Shown: positions 41,581 to 49,184 of the stretch, piece after piece
How the letters are laid out: every line of letters begins with the position of its first letter
How positions within the stretch are numbered: position 1 is the stretch's first letter
Origin: Mycobacteriales bacterium
GTDB taxonomy: Bacteria; Actinomycetota; Actinomycetes; JAFAQI01
Length of the DNA: 49,285 bases
NCBI GenBank assembly: GCA_035504215.1
Contig: DATJSI010000086.1
Coordinates: forward strand, 1 to 49,285
Reading direction: 5' to 3'
Notes under the pieces: model-generated
Databases searched by the model: none
Told to the model about the DNA's origin: nothing
The model's input: only the letters and a program-made list of their open reading frames with translations
Position numbers and translations under genes: made by a program

Positions 41581-42261
41581 TCAACCCGCCACCGATCGCA
41601 GGTAGTCGCCGAACCCACCCGAAGCCCGGGGCGAGGTGCGTGCGCTGGTCAGCACGCCGTGGCTGGCGGTCCGGATCACCCGCCGACCGGCAAGCCGACC
41701 GACCAGCGCGACATCCTCACCGAGTGGAAGTGGCGGGAACCCGCCGGCCGCCAGGTACGCCGCCGCAGTGAGTCCGAGGTTCGCGCCATGAATGTGCGGA
41801 TGGTGCTCGACCGGTTGGTAGCCGTCGCGCCATGCACGACGGGCGTCGTCGGGATGGCCGGACCAGTCATCGACATCGACCGTGCCGACCGTCACCTCCC
41901 AGCCATCGGCGGCCAGCTGAAGCTGGGTCGACAGCCAGTCCACGGGCACTGTCGAGTCCGCATCCGTGCATGCCAGCCACAGCTCTTCGGGGCCGTGCTC
42001 CCCGCAGACCGTCAGAGCCGTGGCGGCAGCGGCCGCGCGTGCCGCTCCGACGCTTCCGGCATCGAGTTCGACCGACGTGACCCATGGGCGGGCGCGGACG
42101 ATACCGGCAGTTCCATCCCGGCAGCTGTCGAGCGCGACGACCACATGCACTGGCACGTCGACCACGCGAGCTGACGCGGCAACGGCGTCCAGGCAGGCGG
42201 GGAGCAGCTCCTCCTCGTCGCGAGCCGGAATGATGACCGCAACCGCGGTGATCGACGGCAT
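41581..42261 (-). CDS. GT2-family glycosyltransferase
   Basis: A 226-residue nucleotide-diphospho-sugar glycosyltransferase: IIPARDEEELLPACLDAV (10-27) at the N-terminus, CTDADS as the metal/UDP site near 97-102, HIHGANLGLTAAAYLAAGGF and GEDVALVGRL as acceptor and catalytic regions. There is no membrane segment. Its ATG shares one base with the methyltransferase stop (TGATG). It forms a coupled set with methyltransferase, PIG-L deacetylase and acyl-CoA dehydrogenase-like genes. Confidence 0.9.
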   Translation of the reverse strand: MPSITAVAVIIPARDEEELLPACLDAVAASARVVDVPVHVVVALDSCRDGTAGIVRARPWVTSVELDAGSVGAARAAAAATALTVCGEHGPEELWLACTDADSTVPVDWLSTQLQLAADGWEVTVGTVDVDDWSGHPDDARRAWRDGYQPVEHHPHIHGANLGLTAAAYLAAGGFPPLPLGEDVALVGRLAGRRVIRTASHGVLTSARTSPRASGGFGDYLRSVAG

Positions 42262-42869
42262 CAGACCAGTCCTTCCCGCTCGGCGACGGACGGTGCGCCC
42301 AACGGGGCGAAGACGTCGAGCCGGAAGTCGGTCTCTTCATGAGCGGCCACGAGTTGCAACCCACCGGCGGATCGGAAGGCCGCGTGGACGTCGTCACCGG
42401 TCAGGGGGTAGTCCGGAACTTCATGGCGCCAGTGCACGACGACGAGGTCGCCGTCGGGCTCCAGGCTGCTCGCCGCCCGTTCGACCAGTCCGCCGAGCTC
42501 TGAGTGAGACAGGTAGTAGCCCAGCTCGCTGATAACGAGCAGGTCGAACCGGCCGTCAGGCCACTGGCGCGGCACGGCGAGTTCACGCACGTGGACGTGG
42601 GGCGATGCCGCCACCCGACGGCCGGCGATCTCGACGGCCTGCGGAACGACATCCGTGGCGATCAGCTCGTCGCATCGCGCGGCAAGGGCTTTGCTGAGGA
42701 CCCCGATCGAGCAGCCGGGTTCGAACCCGCGCCGGTACCGTTCGCGCCGCAGGCTGGCCACGGTCAGCGCGTACTTGCGCTGCTCGTACCAGCGACTTGC
42801 CAATGACCACGGGTCGGCGCTGTCGGCGTACATCTGCTCGAAGTAGGAAGGCGCAAGGCTCACGGTCAT
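42261..42869 (-). CDS. Class I SAM-dependent methyltransferase (NodS-like)
   Basis: A 202-residue methyltransferase. The SAM motif FEPGCSIGVLS is at 49-59, then the acidic residue in ATDVVP, and FDLLVISELGYYLS as motif IV. The EPGCSIG form is that of NodS, the N-methyltransferase of rhizobial Nod factor synthesis. Acting after a PIG-L deacetylase, it could methylate a freed amino group of a sugar. That is inference from family and neighbours. The ends overlap both neighbours by 1-4 bases. Confidence 0.9.
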   Translation of the reverse strand: MTVSLAPSYFEQMYADSADPWSLASRWYEQRKYALTVASLRRERYRRGFEPGCSIGVLSKALAARCDELIATDVVPQAVEIAGRRVAASPHVHVRELAVPRQWPDGRFDLLVISELGYYLSHSELGGLVERAASSLEPDGDLVVVHWRHEVPDYPLTGDDVHAAFRSAGGLQLVAAHEETDFRLDVFAPLGAPSVAEREGLV

Positions 42870-43594
42870 TCGACGAACACGACCTCAAACGGCCGGACGA
42901 ACCGCTCGACGACGTGCGGCGGCAGGATCGCGGCATCCGCGGGCTCTGGACCGAGTGCCTCGGTCTGGCTGGTGAAGCAGGCGATCGCCGTCGCTTTCGC
43001 CGCACCATCGATGGCGGGCACGCACCGGGCATGACGCCACGGCACCATCCGATCCGCCGGCTCCGCCCATTGCCACATCCAGATCGGGAATTGCCAGCAC
43101 TCGACGCCCAGCCCGGAAGTGACTGCACCGACCGTCTCGTGGTCGGGATGCCGGTCCTCCCGCCACGTACTGAGCACGAGGTCGCCGGGTGCGACCAGCC
43201 GGCGCAGCGCAGCGGCGAGATTGTCCCGGCACTCGAAGAGACGTCCGTCCGGCAAGCCGAGGTGGTGGCTCTCGACCGGTACGACGTCAAGGGACGCGAG
43301 CGCGCGCTGGGATTCCTGACGCCGGATGACGGCCAGGGCTTCGGGCCGCACGACCGACGAGCCCGGGTGTGACGCCTCGCCGTCCGTGGCCCACACGATG
43401 GCGATGGGATGCTGTCCCGCCAGCCGGTGGAGCAGCCCGCCCACGCCGAGCACCTCGTCGTCCGGGTGGGCGGCGACCACGAGGATCCGTCGGCCCGGCG
43501 CCGGCAGCTGAACCGGCGCGAGAGCGGTAGCCGTCAGCCATGCCCGCCAATGCCGCTCATCCGTGCGCGGACGGTTGACGTCGATCGTCACCAC
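42866..43594 (-). CDS. PIG-L family N-deacetylase
   Basis: A 242-residue zinc deacetylase of the LmbE/MshB/PIG-L fold. AHPDDE is at 42-47 (zinc His43, Asp46; catalytic Asp45) and HPDH at 149-152 provides the second zinc His. Family members remove acetyl from GlcNAc-linked compounds such as GlcNAc-inositol. In some other bacteria PIG-L and a class I methyltransferase occur fused in one chain, matching the adjacent gene here. It overlaps the acyl-CoA dehydrogenase-like gene by 7 bases and the methyltransferase gene by 4. Confidence 0.93.
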   Translation of the reverse strand: MVTIDVNRPRTDERHWRAWLTATALAPVQLPAPGRRILVVAAHPDDEVLGVGGLLHRLAGQHPIAIVWATDGEASHPGSSVVRPEALAVIRRQESQRALASLDVVPVESHHLGLPDGRLFECRDNLAAALRRLVAPGDLVLSTWREDRHPDHETVGAVTSGLGVECWQFPIWMWQWAEPADRMVPWRHARCVPAIDGAAKATAIACFTSQTEALGPEPADAAILPPHVVERFVRPFEVVFVE

Positions 43595-44646
43595 TCGGGA
43601 CCTCGTGCGGCCAGTTGCCGGCCGAGCTCGGCGAGGTCGCGGTCCGCGTGGCTTTGCCGGAGGTAGAGCTGCAGGTCGGCGACCTTCCGCCAGTGCCGGT
43701 CGTCCGTGACGAATGGCGACGGACCGAGCGCGCGGCCCACGCGGTCGATCACCTCGGTGGCCGAAGCCTCGACGACCGCGCGGGTGCTGCGTGCGCGCGC
43801 CTCGCCAAGCTCCGCACGGTCATCGGGATCGGCGTCGATTGCCCTTGCCGTTTCGAGCAGGACGGCGCGTCCCGCGGTCAGGGCGGCGTCGACCGCACCC
43901 AGATGGGCCAGGTCGATGTCGGGCAGGTCACGACGCCGGCTCGAGTCGAGCAGCCGCCGACCCACCGCCACCGCACCGCCGTACCAGACCGCCGCGACGC
44001 CGGCGGCGCCGTGCCAGAAGCCGGGGCGAGTCAGGTAGCTGCCGACCGCGCCGATCGGCACCGCGACCGCGCCGTGGAACTCGACCGCCCGAGTGTCCGC
44101 GCCGGCCAGCGTGGGCGAGGGCCACCGCGCACTATCCGTACGGACCGCGGGCTGATCGAGCTCGACCGCGAAAGGACGCGAGCCTTCCCCGTCGTCGGCC
44201 GTCACCAAGGCGTGGGTGCTGCCGGTCGCGCCGCTGCACCAACCCTTGCGGCCCTCGAGGGACCAGCGGCCGAGGGTGTCGCGACCGGCATGCAGCCGCT
44301 GCCGCGGGTCCTCGGCCGCCCACACCCCCCACAACGATCGCGCCGGCCGCGGGTAGTCGGGCGCGAGCTCCGCCAAGATCGCCACCGCGTCCGCGTGCGC
44401 CTCCGCAAGCCGGCCGAGGTTGAGGTCGATCTCGCCGATCCCGGTGAGCGCCGCGAACCGCGCCGTCGTCCGGCCGGACCCTGGCAAGGGGAGCCGGTCG
44501 AGCACGTCGGCGGCCAGGTCAGTGAGCACTTCGCTCACCACCTCGGGCCGGGCGAACTCGGCGCCGTCGATGCTGCGGGCACCGTGATAGCGGTCCCACC
44601 AGGCCTCCACCGCGCCGCGCGACCCGACGATCGGTGCCGTCGTCAC
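43588..44646 (-). CDS. Acyl-CoA dehydrogenase-like protein
   Basis: A 352-residue protein with the acyl-CoA dehydrogenase fold. A helical N-terminus is followed by a beta-domain near 120-220 (WSLEGRKGWCSGATGSTHALVTA, resembling the G-x-K-x-x-x-S/T-G FAD region) and a helical C-terminus. The usual catalytic Glu and the C-terminal FAD-dimer motif are not clearly recognisable, so it may be a divergent flavoenzyme. The GTG start at 44646 follows the F420 oxidoreductase stop by 25 bases. It is always seen here as part of the coupled gene set. Confidence 0.8.
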   Translation of the reverse strand: MTTAPIVGSRGAVEAWWDRYHGARSIDGAEFARPEVVSEVLTDLAADVLDRLPLPGSGRTTARFAALTGIGEIDLNLGRLAEAHADAVAILAELAPDYPRPARSLWGVWAAEDPRQRLHAGRDTLGRWSLEGRKGWCSGATGSTHALVTADDGEGSRPFAVELDQPAVRTDSARWPSPTLAGADTRAVEFHGAVAVPIGAVGSYLTRPGFWHGAAGVAAVWYGGAVAVGRRLLDSSRRRDLPDIDLAHLGAVDAALTAGRAVLLETARAIDADPDDRAELGEARARSTRAVVEASATEVIDRVGRALGPSPFVTDDRHWRKVADLQLYLRQSHADRDLAELGRQLAARGPEW

Positions 44647-44671
44647 GTCGGCTGTGTCACCTTTCAGCAAC

Positions 44672-45631
44672 TCAGGCTCGGCCGCGCAGCGACGGAAGCA
44701 CTTCTTCGGCGAGGAACTTGATACCGCCCTCCTGGTCGGGACCGATCTGGGAGACATAGACCTCGTCGAAACCGGCGTCGACGTAGGAGCGAATCAGCTT
44801 CGCGGCCGGCTCGGGATCGGGCCCGCACGGGAAGGTCTCCGCGACCTGGTCAGGCGTGACGGCCTCGCCGAGCGTCTCGAACTCGGTCCACGACAGCAGA
44901 TCCTGGGCGCTCTGCCCACCAACGGCCTCGTGGCCCCAGAGCCGGTACGCCGTCTTCGCCGCGTCATCCGCCGAGCCGGCCCAGCAGATCTTGAGACCGC
45001 CCTGGACCGAGCCCCTTCCGCCGGCGTCCCGGTATGCCTTGACCAGATCGCCGTCGGGCTGCACGTTGATATAGCCATCACCAACCGCTGCGGCGAGCTT
45101 TGCCGACTCCGGCCCGAAGCCAGATACGAGGATCGACGGCAGCTGCTCCGGAAGCGAGAAAACCCGTGCCGCGTCGACGACGTAGTGCGCGCCGCGATGG
45201 GTGAGGGTCTCGCCGGACCAGAGCCGACGAACGATCTCGATCGCCTCGGCCAGTCGCTCGCGTCGAATCTCTGCCGGCGGCCACAAGCCGCCGAGAATGT
45301 GCTCGTTCAGCCGCTCTCCGGTGCCGACCCCAAGCGTGAATCGGCCCGGCGCGACGGAGGCGACGGTCGCAGCAGCCTGCGCGATGACAGCGGGATGGAT
45401 GCGGTCGGTCGGGCAGGTCACGGCCGTCGTCATCCTCAGCTCGGTCTGCGCCGCGATCGCTCCGAGGATCGTCCAGACGAAAGCGCTTTCGCCCTGCTCC
45501 CTCGTCCACGGGTGGTAGTGATCGGAGATCCAGATCCGATCGAACCCTGCGTCCTCCGCAAGGTGCGCGGCGCGGACCAGCTCCGCGGGCGAGAGCTCTT
45601 CTGCGGAAAGGAAGTAGCCGAACTCAGTCAT
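44672..45631 (-). CDS. F420-dependent LLM-class oxidoreductase
   Basis: A 319-residue luciferase-like TIM-barrel enzyme of the F420-dependent glucose-6-phosphate-dehydrogenase-like group (begins FGYFLSAEE; DHYHPW; VGTGERLNEHILG; SGFGPESAKLAAAVGDGYI). It uses coenzyme F420 for hydride transfer; the substrate is unknown. AGGAGGT abuts the ATG directly, an unusually short spacing, and a GGGTAC element (45641-45646, minus) lies 9 bases before it, so leaderless translation is possible. It may head the acyl-CoA dehydrogenase/PIG-L operon. Confidence 0.9.
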   Translation of the reverse strand: MTEFGYFLSAEELSPAELVRAAHLAEDAGFDRIWISDHYHPWTREQGESAFVWTILGAIAAQTELRMTTAVTCPTDRIHPAVIAQAAATVASVAPGRFTLGVGTGERLNEHILGGLWPPAEIRRERLAEAIEIVRRLWSGETLTHRGAHYVVDAARVFSLPEQLPSILVSGFGPESAKLAAAVGDGYINVQPDGDLVKAYRDAGGRGSVQGGLKICWAGSADDAAKTAYRLWGHEAVGGQSAQDLLSWTEFETLGEAVTPDQVAETFPCGPDPEPAAKLIRSYVDAGFDEVYVSQIGPDQEGGIKFLAEEVLPSLRGRA

Positions 45632-45664
45632 ACCTCCTGAGTACCCGGATCGGAGTTCGCCGAC

Positions 45665-46381
45665 TCATGGCAGATCGGCGAGCAGTTCGCGCAGCCGTCG
45701 AGCGTCTTCGACCGCGGCACCGCCCGGGTCGTTGTTGGCGTAGGCAAAGCCATCGTGGGCCGACAGCCGGCGAGCCCATCGACGCAACGTCGACGTGTCG
45801 TACGACCACGAGTCACGGCCATGATGCAGCCGCAGGTAACGCCAGCTCGCGGTCTCCCACAGCGGCCCCGTCGCACGCCCGTCCCGGTCGGCCCATACCA
45901 GCGGCGCGTCGAACGCGGCCAGGACGTCGCGCACGTCGGCGTGAAACCAGGACGGGTCGCGGAGCTCGACCGCGACCGGGACGTGCCCGTTCAAGCAGGC
46001 GAGGGTCTGCTCGAGGCGCGGGCAGTCGACCGGGAAGGCGGGCGGTAGCTGGAGCAGCACCGGGCCGAGCAAGGCGCGCTCGCGCAAGGGCTCGATCCGG
46101 TCGAGTAACCGCTGCACCGGCTCCTCGGGATCGCGCAGTCGTTTGATGTGGGTGAGGTAGCGGCTGGCCTTGACGGTCATGAGGAAGCCGTCGGGCAGCG
46201 TGTCCGCCCAGCGTTGCACCGCCTCCCGCTTGGGCAGCCGGTAGAACGTCGCATTGACCTCAACGCTGTCGAAGGCTGCGGCGTACCAGCTCAGCCATTC
46301 GCGTTGCGGCAACCGATCGGGGTAGAACAGGCCGCGCCAGTCTGCGTACTGCCATCCGCTCGTTCCGACGCGGATCGTCAT
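45665..46381 (-). CDS. DUF72 domain protein
   Basis: A 238-residue TIM-barrel protein of the DUF72 (YecE-like) family: VGTSGWQYADWRG at the start, VEVNATFYRLP (about 41-51), F-x-M-T-V-K-A-S-R-x-x-T-H, ELRDPSW near 139-145 and YANNDPGG near the end. Function is unknown; relatives are tied loosely to iron-sulfur or nucleic-acid metabolism. It starts 27 bases after the ferritin-like gene stop on the same strand. Confidence 0.93.
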   Translation of the reverse strand: MTIRVGTSGWQYADWRGLFYPDRLPQREWLSWYAAAFDSVEVNATFYRLPKREAVQRWADTLPDGFLMTVKASRYLTHIKRLRDPEEPVQRLLDRIEPLRERALLGPVLLQLPPAFPVDCPRLEQTLACLNGHVPVAVELRDPSWFHADVRDVLAAFDAPLVWADRDGRATGPLWETASWRYLRLHHGRDSWSYDTSTLRRWARRLSAHDGFAYANNDPGGAAVEDARRLRELLADLP

Positions 46382-46408
46382 CGACGGCCCCGCGCCGCGC
46401 GGGCTAGC

Positions 46409-46939
46409 TCAGATGCCGAGCAGGTCGACCAGATCGTCGGCGTGCTCCTCCTCCTCTTCGAGGATTCCCTCCATCAGCCGCCGAGTGGTCGGATCGCCGT
46501 CACCGAGCCAGCGGATGATCTCTCGGTAGCTGGCGATCACGATCCGCTCCGCGACGAGGTTCTCCTCCAGCATGGCCTTGAGGTCGTTGCCCGCCGCCGT
46601 CGCGTAGTCGGTATGCGATCGCTTCAGCGCGTCCGGGCTGAAGTCGGGGTCGCCGCCGAGCTGGCTGATCCGCTCGGCCGCTCTCTCGGCGTGCGCTCGC
46701 TCCTCTTGCGCATGTTCGCTGAACTCGGCCGCCACTTGGGCCCGATCGATCCCTGACGCGACGATCGCGTGCTGCGTGTAACGCAGGTAACAGACGATCT
46801 CGGTGGCGACCACCTGGTTGAGTACGTCGATCACGGCATCGACATCGGCGCCGAAGTCCTTCGTGACGGGACCGCGATCGATCTGCTCACGAGCTTGCTC
46901 GCGGATTCGCGTGACATCGAGCGCGAACTGGTTCGGCAC
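46409..46939 (-). CDS. Ferritin-like / bacterioferritin-type protein
   Basis: A 176-residue four-helix di-iron protein. Ferroxidase-type residues: Glu in VVATEIVCYLRYTQH, E-x-x-H in EERAHAERA, Glu in LEENLVAER, and E-x-x-H in EEEEHADDL. It probably stores iron and removes peroxide. I start it at GTG 46939, 9 bases after GAAGGA; the upstream GTG 46957 would put that ribosome site inside the gene. A SigB-like promoter match lies 40-65 bases upstream. Confidence 0.9.
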   Translation of the reverse strand: MPNQFALDVTRIREQAREQIDRGPVTKDFGADVDAVIDVLNQVVATEIVCYLRYTQHAIVASGIDRAQVAAEFSEHAQEERAHAERAAERISQLGGDPDFSPDALKRSHTDYATAAGNDLKAMLEENLVAERIVIASYREIIRWLGDGDPTTRRLMEGILEEEEEHADDLVDLLGI

Positions 46940-46978
46940 GTTAAAGCTTCCTTCCACGGGGATGACTACGTCTGGCGG

Positions 46979-47004
46979 GTACCCGCGACCACGGTGACGC
47001 ACAC
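46979..47004 (-). promoter_or_regulatory. SigB/SigF-like promoter match before the ferritin-like gene
   Basis: On the minus strand, GTGT (47004-47001), 16 bases, then GGGTAC (46984-46979). It has identical hexamers and spacing to the match before the small hydrophobic protein at 37620. The -10 sits in a 12-base palindrome, GCGGGTACCCGC. Confidence 0.5.
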
Positions 47005-47027
47005 CTGGCCGCATGCCGCCGGCAGTG

Positions 47028-47058
47028 CCGAGTAGGCAATGAGCCAGCCGAGTAGGCA
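47028..47058. repeat. Direct repeat CCGAGTAGGCA in the divergent control region
   Basis: CCGAGTAGGCA occurs at 47028-47038 and 47048-47058, 20 bases (about two helix turns) apart, with a third partial copy GGGTAGGC at 47070. It lies between the ferritin-like and histone-like genes and could be a regulator site. Confidence 0.35.
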
Positions 47059-47114
47059 GCGAGGCGGGCGGGTAGGCCATTGACACTGACGGCTCCACTT
47101 CTCAGGAGGACCAG

Positions 47115-47384
47115 ATGGCCAGTGGGAAGCAGGTTGCGGCGGCTCGTAAGAACGTCAAGAAGGCGCAGGCGGGCGCTCGCTCCAAGCGCTCCATCGCCAA
47201 CCTCCCGAAGTCCACCAGGACAGCGTTGGGAAAGCAGGGCGCAGCGGTCGCGCAACGCAAGCGGACGGGAAGCCGGACCCCGGCCACCCGCGCTGAGCTG
47301 TACGAGGAGGCGAAGCGCCGCGACCTTCCCGGTCGATCGAGCATGGGCCGGGACGAGCTGGCCCGCGCGCTCGGCCGTCGCTGA
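47115..47384 (+). CDS. Basic histone-like small protein with SAP/Rho-N-like C-terminus
   Basis: An 89-residue, very basic protein. Residues 1-55 are Lys/Arg/Ala-rich like histone H1 tails (KQVAAARKNVKKAQAGARSK). The C-terminus TRAELYEEAKRRDLPGRSSMGRDELARAL (about 58-86) resembles the Rho N-terminal/SAP helix-turn-helix, a nucleic-acid-binding fold. DNA or RNA binding is likely. AGGAGG lies 5 bases before ATG 47115. I do not know a characterised homologue. Confidence 0.8.
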   Translation: MASGKQVAAARKNVKKAQAGARSKRSIANLPKSTRTALGKQGAAVAQRKRTGSRTPATRAELYEEAKRRDLPGRSSMGRDELARALGRR

Positions 47385-47401
47385 TCGCCCGACGTCGGCA
47401 A

Positions 47402-48055
47402 CTAGCGGTCGATCAGCGCCCCGATGGCCGACTGCGCAAGCCGCTCGTGAAGCGCACTGACATCCTCGTAGATCTCGATCGCGCCTGCATCGCGTAGCTC
47501 GCGTTCGTCGATCCCACCGGTGAGGACGCAGATGCACGGCATGCCGGCCCGTTTTGCGGCCTCCACGTCCCACGTCGTGTCCCCCACGAAGACGCAGTCG
47601 GCGGCGTCCAGCCCGGCGCCGCGAAGCGCGGCGTTCACGATGTCCGGGTCCGGCTTCGAGGAGTCGGCGTCGTCGTTCGTCGTGAGGTGGTCGATCGCGT
47701 CATCGGCGTCGATCGCATCGGCCAGGAACCGGGCGTCACGCTTGGCGGCGCTCGTCGCCAGGACCACGCTGACCCCGGATGCTCGGATCTTGCGAAGGAG
47801 GTCCGCCGCCCCATCAAATGCGCACAGGTGGTGAAGGTGCGGACCGTAGAAGTCCGCGTGCGCCTCGGCCACTGCAGGATCATCCTTGCCCAACACCGAC
47901 GTCACGAGCCGATCCGAACCCTGCCCGATCAGATGATGCAGCCGGCTCGTGGCAACGGCGTACCCGCAGGAGCGGAAGGCCTCGGCCCAGGTCACCGCGT
48001 GCAGGTAGTTGGTGTCGACCAGCGTGCCGTCGATGTCGAACAGCACTCCCTTCAT
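47402..48055 (-). CDS. HAD-superfamily phosphatase (phosphoglycolate phosphatase-like)
   Basis: A 217-residue HAD hydrolase with all four motifs: DIDGT (Asp7 nucleophile, Asp9), Ser/Thr in VVLATSAAKRD, Lys in SSKPDPDI, and VGDTTWD. The cap domain lies between residues about 16 and 85. It dephosphorylates a small metabolite; the substrate is unknown. It starts 16 bases after the enolase-superfamily gene stop, so it may remove phosphate in the same sugar-acid route. Confidence 0.92.
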   Translation of the reverse strand: MKGVLFDIDGTLVDTNYLHAVTWAEAFRSCGYAVATSRLHHLIGQGSDRLVTSVLGKDDPAVAEAHADFYGPHLHHLCAFDGAADLLRKIRASGVSVVLATSAAKRDARFLADAIDADDAIDHLTTNDDADSSKPDPDIVNAALRGAGLDAADCVFVGDTTWDVEAAKRAGMPCICVLTGGIDERELRDAGAIEIYEDVSALHERLAQSAIGALIDR

Positions 48056-48071
48056 CCGGCCGACCGCCGCA

Positions 48072-49184
48072 TCACGCCACCCGCCACTGCTCGGCGTCCG
48101 CTTCGCGCAGCACGTACCCGTGCCCGCACTCCCCGGACGGAGTCAGCTGCCCGGTCGACGGCTGCCGGGCGCCGTCGAACAGGAGCCGTTCCTCGATCCG
48201 AGAATGGTCATGGAAGTACTCGATATGCCGGAGGTTCGACACCGCCGAGCCGAACGAGCCGTGCAGGTGCGGTGCGCAGTGGGCGGACACCTCGAGGTTC
48301 GCGGCCGCGGCCGTCGCGGCGGCCCGCAGGAACTCGGTGATGCCGCCGCAGCGTGTCGCATCGATCTGCAGGCAGTCGACCGCCTCCGCCGCAATCATCC
48401 GGTAGAAGTAGGGCAGGTCCCAGCCATACTCCCCCGCGGTCACGTCGGCCATGAGCGCCTGCCGGACGGTGTTCAACCCGGGCAGGTTGTCGGAGCTCAC
48501 CGGCTCCTCGAACCAGCTCACCCCCAACTCGTCCAGGGCGTGACCCACCCGCACCGCCTGACCGACGTCGTAGCCGCCGTTGGCGTCCACGAACAGCGCC
48601 CGGTCGCCGATCAGCTTCCGCACGATGGCCACGCGCTGCAGGTCACGGTCGGCGCAGGTGCCCCACGACTCGCCGATCTTGATCTTCACCATCGTGATGC
48701 CGCAGTCGTCGATCCACTGCTGCACCTGCTTGGTGGTCTGCTGGTCGTCGTACGTCGTGAAACCGCCGCTTCCGTACGCCGGCGTGCTCTCCCGCGTCGC
48801 GCCGAGCAATCCGATGATCGGAAGGTCGAGCAGGCGCGCCTTGAGGTCCCACAGGGCGACATCGACGGCGGAGATGGCCGTTGCCGCGATGCCCGGCCGC
48901 CCGATGTTGCGCACCGCCTTGCTCATCCGGCCATTGGCGCCAGACACGTCGAAGGCCGATCGACCGCACAGCAAGGGTTCGAGGGTCTCGTGGATCAGAT
49001 GCGCGGCGGCCGCGCTGCCGTAGGTCCAACCCATCCCTCGGCGACCGCCGGCGTGCGCGTGAACCACCACCACGGTCGTTGAATCCCAGGCGAGCGTGCC
49101 GTCCGCCTCCGGCGCGTCGGTGGGTATCGAATAGGCCGCGACATCGATCCGGACGATGGCCGGGTCGGGCTGCGTAACGGTCAC
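48072..49184 (-). CDS. Mandelate racemase/enolase-superfamily enzyme
   Basis: A 370-residue enzyme. Catalytic Lys167/Lys169 (VKIKIG) and metal ligands Asp200 (DANGGYD), Glu226 (FEEP) and Glu252 (AGEYGWD) are visible. His302 (SAHCAPH) lies near the usual base position. Such enzymes abstract a proton next to a carboxylate, for example in dehydration of sugar acids. The exact substrate is not evident. The GTG start overlaps the upstream GMC oxidoreductase stop by 4 bases (GTGA), so sugar oxidation followed by acid dehydration is a plausible pairing. Confidence 0.92.
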   Translation of the reverse strand: MTVTQPDPAIVRIDVAAYSIPTDAPEADGTLAWDSTTVVVVHAHAGGRRGMGWTYGSAAAAHLIHETLEPLLCGRSAFDVSGANGRMSKAVRNIGRPGIAATAISAVDVALWDLKARLLDLPIIGLLGATRESTPAYGSGGFTTYDDQQTTKQVQQWIDDCGITMVKIKIGESWGTCADRDLQRVAIVRKLIGDRALFVDANGGYDVGQAVRVGHALDELGVSWFEEPVSSDNLPGLNTVRQALMADVTAGEYGWDLPYFYRMIAAEAVDCLQIDATRCGGITEFLRAAATAAAANLEVSAHCAPHLHGSFGSAVSNLRHIEYFHDHSRIEERLLFDGARQPSTGQLTPSGECGHGYVLREADAEQWRVA

